Of a stretch of 64,000 nucleotides of DNA, positions 55,083 through 63,248 are shown piece by piece (position 1 is the stretch's first letter; every line of letters begins with the position of its first letter). Source of the DNA: Myxococcales bacterium (GTDB lineage Bacteria > Myxococcota > Polyangia > Polyangiales > Polyangiaceae). The stretch is from positions 18,636 through 82,635 of the forward strand of contig PLXW01000108.1 in the NCBI GenBank assembly GCA_003151595.1, in the 5' to 3' direction. The position numbers were made by a program, and so were the translations under genes. The notes under the pieces are model-generated. The model saw only the letters and a list, made by a program, of their open reading frames with translations. It searched no databases and was not told where the DNA came from.

Positions 55083-56312
55083 GTGAAGTCGCGTGCCGTT
55101 CTCGCGCCGAAGATCGCGACGGCGATCGGCGGAGTCCTCGTGGTCGCGACGGCGACGACGGCGACCGGGGACTCGCGCACGAGCGAGGCGCTCGCGCTCA
55201 CGTGGGTCACGTCGACCGCGTCGCCCGCCGTCATCACCGAGCCCACCAGCGCACGCGACGCGGAGCTACTCGCGCACTGCGGCGCGGGCGAGGCCGGGCT
55301 GCGCGAGGCGGCGAAGCGCGTGGTGCGCGCGCGAATCGCCGGAGGGTCACGGCTCGACGTGGATCGACTCGAGCAGACGTTACGCGCGTCCGGCGAACCG
55401 CATGTCTGGCCGCGCGCGTGGGTCGTCTCCGGGCACGCGCTCGGTCGCGAGGCGACGGTGGCGAAGATCGACGCGTGGCGCGCGAGCTTCCGCGACGACG
55501 GTGAGCGCCGATGCGGCGTCGCGTCGGCGACGGCGAGCGACGGCACCGAGGTGATCGCGGCGGTCGCGCTCGACGCGCTCGCGGATCTCGCTCCCCTCCC
55601 CGTGCGCGCGCACGTCGGCACGTGGCTCACGATCGACGCCACGATGCTCGCCGACGCACGAGGTGCGCACGTCGTCGTTCAAGGGCCCGAAGCGGATTCG
55701 CATCGCGTCCCGTCGTGGACGCGCGAAGAGAACGGCGAGGCGCACGTCGTCGCCCGCTTCGCGCCCGATCGCGCGGGCGCGTTCACCGTGCAGGTCGTGG
55801 CCGACGTGGCCACCGGGCCGCGACCGATCCTCGAGGCGCGCGTCTTCGCCGACGTCGATCCCCCCGATCGCATCGAGACGCCGCCGGCTCCGGGCGAGGA
55901 CGCGGTCGCGAGGAACGCGAGCGCCGCGGTCAACGGGTCCGACGCGCTCGTCCTCATGGTCGACTCGCTCCGCGGAAACGAGCGCCTCACGCCGCTCGCG
56001 CGCGACGCACGCCTCGACGCCCTCGCGCTCGCGCACGCCAGGCGCATGCTCGCCGCGCGCACCGTCGGTCACGACGTCGGCGACGGCGATCCCCAAGATC
56101 GCCTGGAAGCCTCTGGCCTCCGCGCGCGCGTCGTCGGCGAGAACGTGGCGCACGCCGCATCGATTCGCCTCGCGCACCGCGCGCTCTACGCGAGCCCGTC
56201 GCACCGCGCGAACCTGCTCCGCGACGACTTCACGCGCATCGGTGCCGCGGCCCTCGACGACGCCGATGGGAGCGTCTGGGTCGTCGAAGTGTTCGCCGCC
56301 GGGCTCCGCTAG
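55083..56312 (+). CDS. secreted protein with C-terminal CAP (SCP/PR-1-like) domain
   Basis: The protein has about 409 residues. With the GTG at 55083 it begins with a plausible signal peptide (MKSRAVLAPKIATAIGGVLVVATA). A GTG at 55047 would add 12 residues. Residues 40-250 form a beta-rich region of unknown kind. The C-terminus is a CAP domain (about 290-400): RDARLDALALAHARRMLAARTVGHDV, then RARVVGENVAH, SPSHRANLLRDDFTRIG and VWVVEVFA. The two conserved His and the Glu of the CAP cavity are present. Bacterial CAP proteins are secreted and often bind lipid or act in the envelope. It is 51 bases downstream of the small membrane protein. Confidence 0.8.
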   Translation: MKSRAVLAPKIATAIGGVLVVATATTATGDSRTSEALALTWVTSTASPAVITEPTSARDAELLAHCGAGEAGLREAAKRVVRARIAGGSRLDVDRLEQTLRASGEPHVWPRAWVVSGHALGREATVAKIDAWRASFRDDGERRCGVASATASDGTEVIAAVALDALADLAPLPVRAHVGTWLTIDATMLADARGAHVVVQGPEADSHRVPSWTREENGEAHVVARFAPDRAGAFTVQVVADVATGPRPILEARVFADVDPPDRIETPPAPGEDAVARNASAAVNGSDALVLMVDSLRGNERLTPLARDARLDALALAHARRMLAARTVGHDVGDGDPQDRLEASGLRARVVGENVAHAASIRLAHRALYASPSHRANLLRDDFTRIGAAALDDADGSVWVVEVFAAGLR

Positions 56313-56336
56313 AAGCCCGGCGCGGCGATCACCCCG

Positions 56337-58211
56337 TCACTCGTTCTCGTCGGGGTTCGGCTTCGGCTGATCGCCTTGAGGATGCGGCGTGGGCTTCGGC
56401 GGCCCCGTGTCCTCGTCGGTGATCTTGAACTCGACGCGGCGGTTCGCGGCGCGTCCGGTGTCGGTCGTGTTGTCGGCGATCGGTTGCTCTTCGCCGTAGC
56501 CGTGCGACTCGAGGCGATCGGCTTCCACGCCGTGCTGCGAGAGCCACGTTGCGACCGAGCGCGCGCGTGCGTCGGAGAGGCGCTTGTTCATCCCGGCGTC
56601 GCCGCGATCGTCGGTGTGCCCTTCGATCGACATGCGTTTGATCTGCGGGTTCGCCCGGAGCAGGTTCGCGATCTCCTGGAGCATCGGGAAGCTGTCCGGC
56701 AGGATCGTGGCCGAGGCCGTGGCGAAGTGCACTTGCTGCAGCACGCGCACGACCGAGCCTTCGAGGTGAATGAACTGCGGGCAGCCGTTCTTCTTCGGAT
56801 CGGGCGAAGGCTGTCCGGGCTCGCGCGGGCAGGCGTCGGTCGTGTCGGGGACGCCGTCTTGATCGGCGTCGTCCTCCGGGCAACCGTCGCTGTCGTCGAT
56901 GCCGTCCTTGTCTTCGGGCGCGTCGGGGCACTTGTCGTACTGATCGGGGATGCCGTCGCCGTCGCGATCGGGCGGCTGCGGGCAGCCGTCGTTCGGATCG
57001 TTCCCCTGATGATCTTCGGCGTCGCTCGGGCAGGCGTCGATGTCGTCGGGCACGCCGTCGTGATCGGAGTCGATGCGCCCTTGCTCGCGCCACTTCTCGC
57101 GCATCGCCATCTTGCCGTCGGGCGACGCGGCGTTCGACTCGAGGATCGGCACGTACGCGCCGATCATCCCGATGGCGCGAAAATCAGGCGCGCCGTAGCC
57201 GTTGAAGATGCGCGTGCCGGCGCCCAGGCCCCACCACCAGTGGTTGTGTGGCCCGAACTTCATGCGCCCTTCGGCCTGCCACTCGAGCGGTGAGTTCTGC
57301 TTGGTGAACAACGTGTTGCCCGCGATCTCGCCGTTCACGATGCCGGTCTGCCCGAAGATCGTCGCGCCGATCCGGTACTTGTTCTTGGCGATGGGGATGA
57401 ACCCGCCGACCGCGAACGTCCACTCGTTGCCGACGCCGAGCCCCGCGAGCGTGCCGTTCCGGTTGGCGAGCGGATCGTTGATCGAGTTCTGCGGACGGAG
57501 GTGAATGCCGGTCTGCGCGACGAGCGTGACGAACTTGATCTTGGTCTCGCCGCTGAACCCGAGGGCCAGCGTCGTCTGCCCGTCGCCGCCGAAGTTCGCA
57601 GAAGAGCCGTTGCCCGTGGGGGTGAAGATGCTGATCTGCGCGCCGACCGCCGAGGTCCGGTCCTGGTTGCGCCACAGCACCGCGCGGAAATCGAGGCGCA
57701 TGTCGCCGAGCGCGGGGCCGCCGGTGTCGACCGTGGTCGTCTTGGTCCCGCCGAGCGGGGCGGCGTTGTTGTAGTTCGGGTTCTGGCCGTCCTGCACCCA
57801 CGTGATGGGGAGCGACGCGGAGGCGATGAACCGATCGAGGAACTCGAAGCCGACGTTCGCGTAGCTCGTGAACTGGTCGTCGATGACGCCGGCCGGCGAG
57901 TGAAGGAGCGTCTCCTTGTCGTTCGTGATGTTGGTCGTGTGGAGCGGCCGAAGCGAATAGCCGAGGGCCATCTGCGCGAAGAAAATTGTGTTCTGCCGCG
58001 TATAAGGCCGGAACATCACGAACCCGTCGTCCGGGGACCCCGGGACCTCGAGCCTGTCGAGGTGGAAGGTGTTCTGTTGCGCCAGGGCGGCTGGCTCGGA
58101 AGCCAGGGATCCCCCTAGGAAAACGGCCGCTCCCGTGCCGGCAACGACGAGGGCATTGAGGGGACTTCGATGGCGGCTGCGCCGACTTCGTCGGCTGATC
58201 GTGCGCGTCAT
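56337..58211 (-). CDS. OmpA-family outer-membrane protein with thrombospondin type 3 repeats (second copy)
   Basis: This 624-residue protein has a signal peptide (LVVAGTGAAVFLGGSLASEPAALAQQ), a barrel (about 40-380), four to five TSP3 units (DSDHDGVPDDIDACPSDAEDHQGND and similar, about 400-490) and an OmpA domain (ATILPDSFPMLQEIANLL, then IEGHTDDRGDAGMNKRLSDARARSVATWL and NRRVEFKI) with a Pro/Asn tail. It has the same plan as the protein at 48883, with a longer barrel and fewer calcium repeats. The ATG at 58211 begins the signal. It diverges from rpmH, and both start sites share 132 bases. Confidence 0.92.
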   Translation of the reverse strand: MTRTISRRSRRSRHRSPLNALVVAGTGAAVFLGGSLASEPAALAQQNTFHLDRLEVPGSPDDGFVMFRPYTRQNTIFFAQMALGYSLRPLHTTNITNDKETLLHSPAGVIDDQFTSYANVGFEFLDRFIASASLPITWVQDGQNPNYNNAAPLGGTKTTTVDTGGPALGDMRLDFRAVLWRNQDRTSAVGAQISIFTPTGNGSSANFGGDGQTTLALGFSGETKIKFVTLVAQTGIHLRPQNSINDPLANRNGTLAGLGVGNEWTFAVGGFIPIAKNKYRIGATIFGQTGIVNGEIAGNTLFTKQNSPLEWQAEGRMKFGPHNHWWWGLGAGTRIFNGYGAPDFRAIGMIGAYVPILESNAASPDGKMAMREKWREQGRIDSDHDGVPDDIDACPSDAEDHQGNDPNDGCPQPPDRDGDGIPDQYDKCPDAPEDKDGIDDSDGCPEDDADQDGVPDTTDACPREPGQPSPDPKKNGCPQFIHLEGSVVRVLQQVHFATASATILPDSFPMLQEIANLLRANPQIKRMSIEGHTDDRGDAGMNKRLSDARARSVATWLSQHGVEADRLESHGYGEEQPIADNTTDTGRAANRRVEFKITDEDTGPPKPTPHPQGDQPKPNPDENE

Positions 58212-58343
58212 TCGTAGGAACCCAGAGTACACGGATGCGAACGGGGATCGGAGTTCGCGGACACTAGCCGGGCACGATCGCGCGCGATTGACCCCCTCAT
58301 CCCCTTGACTGGCGCCCGTTCCGGTGCTTTCTTCTCGCGCCCC

Positions 58344-58493
58344 ATGAAGCGTACCTATCAGCCCCACAACGTTCGTCGCGTGCGCACGCACGGCTTCCGC
58401 GCTCGCATGGCGTCGGCCGGCGGCCGCAAGGTCCTTCAGAACCGTCGTCGCAAGGGGCGGAAGCGCCTCGCGGTTTCGACGTACAAGAAGTGA
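58344..58493 (+). CDS. rpmH: 50S ribosomal protein L34
   Basis: This 49-residue protein is [20 protein letters not shown] at the start, with the usual highly basic remainder ending in [10 protein letters not shown]. It is the standard L34, first of the rpmH-rnpA-yidD-yidC-jag cluster. The ATG is fixed by the invariant MKRTYQP start. A TTGACT/TTTCTT pair lies directly upstream, but it would start transcription only four bases before the ATG. Confidence 0.98.
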   Translation: MKRTYQPHNVRRVRTHGFRARMASAGGRKVLQNRRRKGRKRLAVSTYKK

Positions 58494-58549
58494 ATCGCGG
58501 CCTCTAGGCCCGATTCGCCCCGAACGCCGAACGCGATGAGGGATCTCCC

Positions 58550-59050
58550 ATGGTCCCCCGCCTCGCCCCCGACCTAGCTTTCGGGCGGGATCGACGCGTC
58601 CGCAAGCGGCGCGAATTCGTTCACACGCAGGGCGAAGCCCGCCGGGTGACGACGCGGCATTACGTGCTGCTCGTCGCCGCGCGCGAAGTGAGGCCTCCGC
58701 GAAACCCGCGCGAAGCGAGCAAGACGGCGCCCGGCCCGGCGCGCCTCGGCGTGGTGGTGACCAAGAAAGTCGGCAACGCCCCGGCCCGGAACCGCGTGAA
58801 GCGGGTCTGCCGCGAGTGCTTCCGGCAGTGGCCCGACTGGCTCCCGAACGGCGTGGACCTGGTCGTCATCGCCCGGCTCGGCGCCGAGGCGCTCGGGCTC
58901 GCCGAGGTGCGGGCCGAGTGGAAAGACGTGAGCGGTCTCGTCAGGAGCCGCGCGGAAGAAGCTCTGGCACGTGCGCGCGCGATGCCGCATGTTTCCGGCG
59001 TCGCCGGCCGTGGCCGCGCGCCTGCCCAGAAGCCCAGACCCAAGCCATGA
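58550..59050 (+). CDS. rnpA: ribonuclease P protein component
   Basis: This basic protein assists the RNase P RNA in cutting tRNA 5' leaders. The 166-residue sequence has FGRDRRVRKRREFVHTQGEARR, ARLGVVVTKKVGNAPARNRVKRVCRE and VDLVVIARLGAEALGLAEV, matching the family. It is longer than usual (about 120), with a C-terminal Ala/Pro/Arg-rich extension. An insert of about 20 residues (PPRNPREASKTAPGP) splits the central sheet. The stop overlaps the yidD start (ATGA). Confidence 0.95.
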   Translation: MVPRLAPDLAFGRDRRVRKRREFVHTQGEARRVTTRHYVLLVAAREVRPPRNPREASKTAPGPARLGVVVTKKVGNAPARNRVKRVCRECFRQWPDWLPNGVDLVVIARLGAEALGLAEVRAEWKDVSGLVRSRAEEALARARAMPHVSGVAGRGRAPAQKPRPKP

Positions 59051-59376
59051 CGCCGCTCCCCTCGCCGCCGCCGAAGCCCGTGCTTTCGCTCGCCGCGCGG
59101 GTGCTTCTGGCGTTCGTGAGGGGCTACCAGCTGCTCCTCCGGCCTCTGCTCGGAGGGCATTGCCGATTCGAGCCGTCGTGCTCACGCTACGCCGTGGCCT
59201 GCCTCGAGCTCCATGGCGCGGGGCGGGGCAGCTTGCTTTCGATAGCCCGCGTGTGTAAGTGCCACCCGTTTCATCCTGGCGGCTTCGACCCGCCCCCCGC
59301 GCCTCGCATCTCTTCGAACCGCACGCCAAAGCTCACGAACCTCGAGCGCACCGTGCGGACACATTCTCCAAGCTGA
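59047..59376 (+). CDS. yidD: membrane protein insertion efficiency factor YidD
   Basis: This 109-residue protein shows the conserved YidD core FVRGYQLLLRPLLGGHCRFEPSCSRYAVACLELHGAGRG, then the CHPFHPGGFDP motif. An unconserved tail follows. It assists YidC-dependent membrane insertion. The start overlaps rnpA by four bases (ATGA). The tail reads into the yidC leader region. Confidence 0.93.
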   Translation: MTPLPSPPPKPVLSLAARVLLAFVRGYQLLLRPLLGGHCRFEPSCSRYAVACLELHGAGRGSLLSIARVCKCHPFHPGGFDPPPAPRISSNRTPKLTNLERTVRTHSPS

Positions 59377-59441
59377 ATCTCCAGCTGAACGCGCGCGCGC
59401 TCACCCGCCCGCTGCGAGGCGCACCGAAAGACTTCCGACGT

Positions 59442-61214
59442 ATGGGCATCGATCGAAACACCATCATCCGCTGGGCGGTCATCTCGCTTCTCGTCTTCGG
59501 ATTCATGAAGTGGGGAATGCCCCTCTTCAGCGGCAAGCACGAAGACCAGTCGGCGAAGATCCCCGCCGAGTCGTACGTGAACGCGCCCGGGTTCCCCGAA
59601 GACACGTTCACGGCCGGCGCCCCGCTCATCGAAGGGGATCTCTGCTCCATCAAGACGGCGCGCTTCGAAGCGCAGCTCTCCACGCGCGGCGCGGCCATCA
59701 CGCACTTCAAGGTGCTCGACCCGCAGTACCAGCTCGATCTCTCGACCACGCCCGATCACGAACGCTGGCGCTCGCTCCGCACGCTCTTTCGCGCGCAGCC
59801 CGGCGCGGCGGCGGCTGACGACGATCAGATCAAGTTCGATCGCTTTCCGTGGAAGGTCGAGCAGCTCGCGAACGACGGCGGATGCAAGTTCACCTACCAA
59901 GACGAGGGCGTCTCGATCACGAAGGTCATCGCCGCCGGTGAGCGCCCGTACGAGCTCGATGTCACGACGCAGGTGACGAACCTCGCCGCGGCCGCCAAGA
60001 AGCACCGCTTCTCGATCGCCGCGTTCGCCTTCCGCACCAACGGCGAGACGAAGGGGCACCTCGGGCGCGTGTCGCCGTTCGTGACCGACCTCCAGTGCTC
60101 GCGCGAGAAGGACGTCACGCGCAAGCAGAAGGGGGACTTCAAGGAGGGATGGTTCAGGGAGCCGCTCACCGATCGCTACGCGGCCGTCTCGAACTACTAC
60201 TTCGCGCAGGCGCTCGTTCCGTCAGTCGCGTTCGCCGGCGCGACCAAGCCCGGCGTCGATGACGAGAAGCCCGAGTGCGCGCTGCTCGCCGAAGAAGTGA
60301 AGGCGCCGAACGAAGACGCCGAAGGGGACGCGTCGGGCGCGATCTATCACGCGGCGCTCGAGTACCCGGTCGTGTCGCTCGCGCCCAAGCAGACGACGAC
60401 GTACGAGCAGGTCGCGTTCTTCGGACCGAAAGAGCGCGACGTGCTCGCGTCCACCGCGGGCGGCAAGGCGCGCCTCGGCGACATGATCAACCTCGGCACG
60501 TTCTCGCCGGTGGCGAAGTTCCTGGTCGGCGCGCTCGTGTTCTTCCACGCGCACCTCGCGTTCGGGAACTGGGGCCTCTCGATCATCGTGCTCACGCTGT
60601 GTCTGCGCATCTGTCTCTTCCCGCTCTCGTGGAAGCAGATTCAGACGACGATCGCGATGCGTCGCATCAAGCCGGAGCTCGATGAGCTCAACAAGAAGTT
60701 CCCGGGCGACGCCCAGGCGCGCCAGATGGCGACGATGGAGCTGTACCGGAAGCACGGCGTGAACCCGCTCGGCGGGTGCTTGCCGCAGCTCGTGCAGCTC
60801 CCGATCTGGTGGGCCATGTGGGCCACGCTTCAGACCGCGGTCGAGATGTACCACGAGAAATTCTTGTGGCTCTCGGACCTCTCGGCGCCCGACAAGTTCT
60901 TCATCTTGCCGCTCGTGTACGGCGTCTTCATCGTGCTTCAGCAGCGACTCGTCCCGCAGCAGGGGATGGATCCGATGCAGCAGAAGATGATGACGTACCT
61001 GATGCCGATCATGTTCACCGTGCTCGTGCTGTTCCTGCCGGCGGCGCTCGGCCTGTACATGCTGACGTCCAGCGCGCTCGGCATCGCGCAGCAGTTGATC
61101 GTGGAGAAGATCGCACCGCGAAACCCCGGAAAAAAGGGTGAGATCGTGGTGAAGCAAGTCGACGATGCGGGGGGAAAATCTCCCGCTCTTGGAAAGGGAA
61201 AAGTCCGTGTCTGA
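59442..61214 (+). CDS. yidC: membrane protein insertase YidC
   Basis: This 590-residue insertase has an N-terminal helix (IIRWAVISLLVFGFMKWG), a large periplasmic P1 domain (about 50-345) and five C-terminal helices. These include LSIIVLTLCLRICLFPLSWKQ, with the conserved Arg of the hydrophilic groove, and LPQLVQLPIWWAMWATLQ. The last helix is GLYMLTSSALGIAQQLIVEKI. The length and periplasmic domain fit the Gram-negative YidC. The C-terminal tail is basic. The ATG at 59442 (MGIDRNTIIRW) is used. The frame is open further upstream but overlaps yidD. It overlaps the jag start by eight bases. Confidence 0.95.
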   Translation: MGIDRNTIIRWAVISLLVFGFMKWGMPLFSGKHEDQSAKIPAESYVNAPGFPEDTFTAGAPLIEGDLCSIKTARFEAQLSTRGAAITHFKVLDPQYQLDLSTTPDHERWRSLRTLFRAQPGAAAADDDQIKFDRFPWKVEQLANDGGCKFTYQDEGVSITKVIAAGERPYELDVTTQVTNLAAAAKKHRFSIAAFAFRTNGETKGHLGRVSPFVTDLQCSREKDVTRKQKGDFKEGWFREPLTDRYAAVSNYYFAQALVPSVAFAGATKPGVDDEKPECALLAEEVKAPNEDAEGDASGAIYHAALEYPVVSLAPKQTTTYEQVAFFGPKERDVLASTAGGKARLGDMINLGTFSPVAKFLVGALVFFHAHLAFGNWGLSIIVLTLCLRICLFPLSWKQIQTTIAMRRIKPELDELNKKFPGDAQARQMATMELYRKHGVNPLGGCLPQLVQLPIWWAMWATLQTAVEMYHEKFLWLSDLSAPDKFFILPLVYGVFIVLQQRLVPQQGMDPMQQKMMTYLMPIMFTVLVLFLPAALGLYMLTSSALGIAQQLIVEKIAPRNPGKKGEIVVKQVDDAGGKSPALGKGKVRV

Positions 61215-61770
61215 CATGAGCTCGGCTGATCGGCCCTCGGGGGCGCAGGTGTCGCAGAAGCAAGTGGGCGGAGCCGTCGATGAGTCGACGCTCGATGTGC
61301 AATCGAAGCGCGCGGTCGACTTCGTCCGCATGCTCGTCGGCAAGATGGCGATGGACGCTGAAGTCAGCGTCGCGCCGGACGACGGCGAAGGGGGCGACGA
61401 CGAGATCCGTCTCGAGATCGAGGGCCCGGACGCGGGGCGCATCATCGGCAAGCGCGGGCAGGTGCTCGAGGCGATTCAGTACCTGACGACGCGCATCGCG
61501 CATCGCCCGGGCGAGGAGCGCAAGCACATCGCGGTCGATGCCGAAGGGTATCGCGCGCGGCACGAAGACCAGCTCGCGCAGATGGCGCAGAAGCTGGCGC
61601 AGCGCGTGATGGCCGAAGGAAAGGTCATCACGTTCGATCCCATGAACGCGCGCGATCGCCGCGTCGTGCACATGGCGATCAAGGACATCGAAGGCGTTCG
61701 CACCGAGAGCAACGGCGAAGGGCCCGATCGTCGCGTGCAGATCATTCCGGTCAAGGCCGCGAGCACCTGA
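61207..61770 (+). CDS. jag: Jag/KhpB RNA-binding protein (KH and R3H domains)
   Basis: This protein of about 187 residues has an N-terminal linker, a KH domain (LEIEGPDAGRIIGKRGQVLEAIQYL) with the GxxG loop GKRG, and an R3H domain (MNARDRRVVHMAIKDIEGVRTES, with the Arg-x3-His pattern). It binds RNA and is known to affect cell division and envelope genes. The GTG at 61207 lies nine bases after AGGG; an ATG three codons later and one at 61165 are alternatives. The gene follows yidC as in most genomes. Confidence 0.9.
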   Translation: MSDMSSADRPSGAQVSQKQVGGAVDESTLDVQSKRAVDFVRMLVGKMAMDAEVSVAPDDGEGGDDEIRLEIEGPDAGRIIGKRGQVLEAIQYLTTRIAHRPGEERKHIAVDAEGYRARHEDQLAQMAQKLAQRVMAEGKVITFDPMNARDRRVVHMAIKDIEGVRTESNGEGPDRRVQIIPVKAAST

Positions 61771-61785
61771 GAGGCGGCCAGAGTC

Positions 61786-62727
61786 GTGGCGCGGTACACG
61801 AACCTCGACGGGACGACGCCGGACAAAGGCATCGGCGACATCCTTCGATGGCAAGTGGACCGCCTCACGAGCGGCAAGAAGAAGGTCGGGCGTGAGTTCG
61901 TCACGCCTCGGCGCGCAAACGACGGGACGGCGCTGGCTTCGAGCGAGCCGAGCCTCACGTGGATCGGGCACTCGACGTTCGTGCAACGAATCGGCGGGCG
62001 GCTGATCGCGACCGATCCGATCTGGAGCGAGGTGATCCAGTCGGTCATCAAGCGTCGCGCGGCGCCGGGCGTGCCGTTCGAGCAGATGCCGAAGCTCGAC
62101 GTCGTGACGATCTCGCACGCGCACTACGATCACTTCGACCTGCCGACGCTGCGCGAGATCGGCAACGATACGATCTACGTCGTCCCCGAGAACAACGGCG
62201 AGCTGCTCCGGTCGCAGAACTTCGCGCAGGTCGTCGAGCTCGGCTGGTGGGACACGTTTCGCGTTCCGGGCCCGCTCAACGTCTCCATCACGCTCGTCCC
62301 CGCGCAGCACTGGTCGATGCGTACGCCGTGGGATCGCAACAAGCGCTTGTGGGGCGGGTACGTGATTCGCGGGCCCGAGGGGACGAGCTTTCACGCCGGT
62401 GACACGGCGTTCTCGGCCGAGATGTTCGCGGACATCGGGCGGCGCTTCGCGCAGTTGGGCGGAATCGATTGGGCGATGTTGCCGATCGGCGCGTACGACC
62501 CGACGTGGTTCATGCAGGAGCAGCACATGGGCCCCGAGGAAGCCGGACGCGCGTTCGAGCTGCTCGGCGCGAAGAACCTGTGCGCGATGCACTGGGGGAC
62601 GTTCGACCTCACCGACGAGCCGCCGGCCGAGCCGCCCGAGCGACTGCGCGCGTGGTGGAAGGAGCGCGGGCTCGATCCGTCGCGTCTGTGGATCTTCGAC
62701 ATCGGCGAGACGCGAGCGCTGCGATGA
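61786..62727 (+). CDS. metallo-beta-lactamase-fold hydrolase (NAPE-PLD/UlaG-like)
   Basis: This 313-residue protein has the fold's metal motifs in order: SHAHYDHFD (HxHxDH), [17 protein letters not shown] and AMHWGTFDL. It is of the COG2220 type (N-acylphosphatidylethanolamine phospholipase D/UlaG-like). Its substrate is unknown; a lipid or small phosphodiester is plausible. There is no signal peptide. The GTG at 61786 lies 15 bases after jag. It replaces mnmE, which often follows jag. Its stop overlaps the next lipoprotein start (ATGA). Confidence 0.85.
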   Translation: MARYTNLDGTTPDKGIGDILRWQVDRLTSGKKKVGREFVTPRRANDGTALASSEPSLTWIGHSTFVQRIGGRLIATDPIWSEVIQSVIKRRAAPGVPFEQMPKLDVVTISHAHYDHFDLPTLREIGNDTIYVVPENNGELLRSQNFAQVVELGWWDTFRVPGPLNVSITLVPAQHWSMRTPWDRNKRLWGGYVIRGPEGTSFHAGDTAFSAEMFADIGRRFAQLGGIDWAMLPIGAYDPTWFMQEQHMGPEEAGRAFELLGAKNLCAMHWGTFDLTDEPPAEPPERLRAWWKERGLDPSRLWIFDIGETRALR

Positions 62728-63245
62728 GCGCGCGGTTCGCAGTGGTGATCGCGGCGGCGGGGTCGCTGGCGATCGTGGGGGCGCTGGCGTCGGTGCCTGC
62801 GTGCTCGAGCGACGAGGCGGCGGGCGACGGCGGCGCGTACGAAGACAGCGCGTACGTCGATGCGCCGACGGTGTGTGATCTGTTCACCGAGGTCGGCGCG
62901 CCGTGCCCGGCGGTGACGCGGACGGCGTGCTTTCCGATGTGCGCGACGGGCGGGTGCTTTTGCACGGCGATGACGGGGGGGCCGCGGTGGACGTGTACGA
63001 CCGACTTCTCGTGCGTGCCGGAGGGAGGGCCGCTCGAGGAGGCCGGGGGAGCGGACGCGGGGTTGGGTAGTGACGGGTCGAGCGGGGACGCGGACGCGAA
63101 CGCAGACGCAGACGCGAACGCAGACGCGAACGCGAACGCGGACGCAGACGCGAACGCGGACGCAGACGCGAACGCAGACGCGGACGCAGACGCGAACGCG
63201 GACGCAGACGCGAACGCAGACGCGGACTCCGACGCCGGCGACTGA
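62724..63245 (+). CDS. lipoprotein with Asp-Ala/Asn-Ala repeat tail
   Basis: This 173-residue protein has a lipoprotein signal ([20 protein letters not shown]), a Cys-rich middle ([33 protein letters not shown]) and an acidic C-terminal tail made of DA and NA units. The middle domain has seven to eight Cys and is probably disulfide-bonded. I do not recognise a family; Asp/Ala-rich lipoproteins of this style are common in myxobacteria. The start overlaps the MBL gene by four bases. The tail-coding repeat is listed separately. Confidence 0.75.
   Translation: MSARFAVVIAAAGSLAIVGALASVPACSSDEAAGDGGAYEDSAYVDAPTVCDLFTEVGAPCPAVTRTACFPMCATGGCFCTAMTGGPRWTCTTDFSCVPEGGPLEEAGGADAGLGSDGSSGDADANADADANADANANADADANADADANADADADANADADANADADSDAGD
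63087..63231 (+). repeat. six-base coding minisatellite (GCNGAC/GCGAAC units)
   Basis: About 24 units of six bases alternate GCGGAC, GCAGAC and GCGAAC, encoding Ala-Asp or Ala-Asn pairs at the end of the lipoprotein. Each unit keeps frame, so slippage would change tail length without breaking the gene. The units form longer near-repeats of 12 and 36 bases. Confidence 0.85.
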
Positions 63246-63248
63246 CGC

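Noticed and set aside
58305..58333. TTGACT and TTTCTT spaced 17 bases in front of rpmH
   Set aside because: Transcription would begin about four bases before the ATG, leaving no ribosome site, and the -10 box is weak.
58212..58343. Possible replication origin near rpmH
   Set aside because: I saw no cluster of DnaA boxes (TTATNCACA-like) and no dnaA gene.
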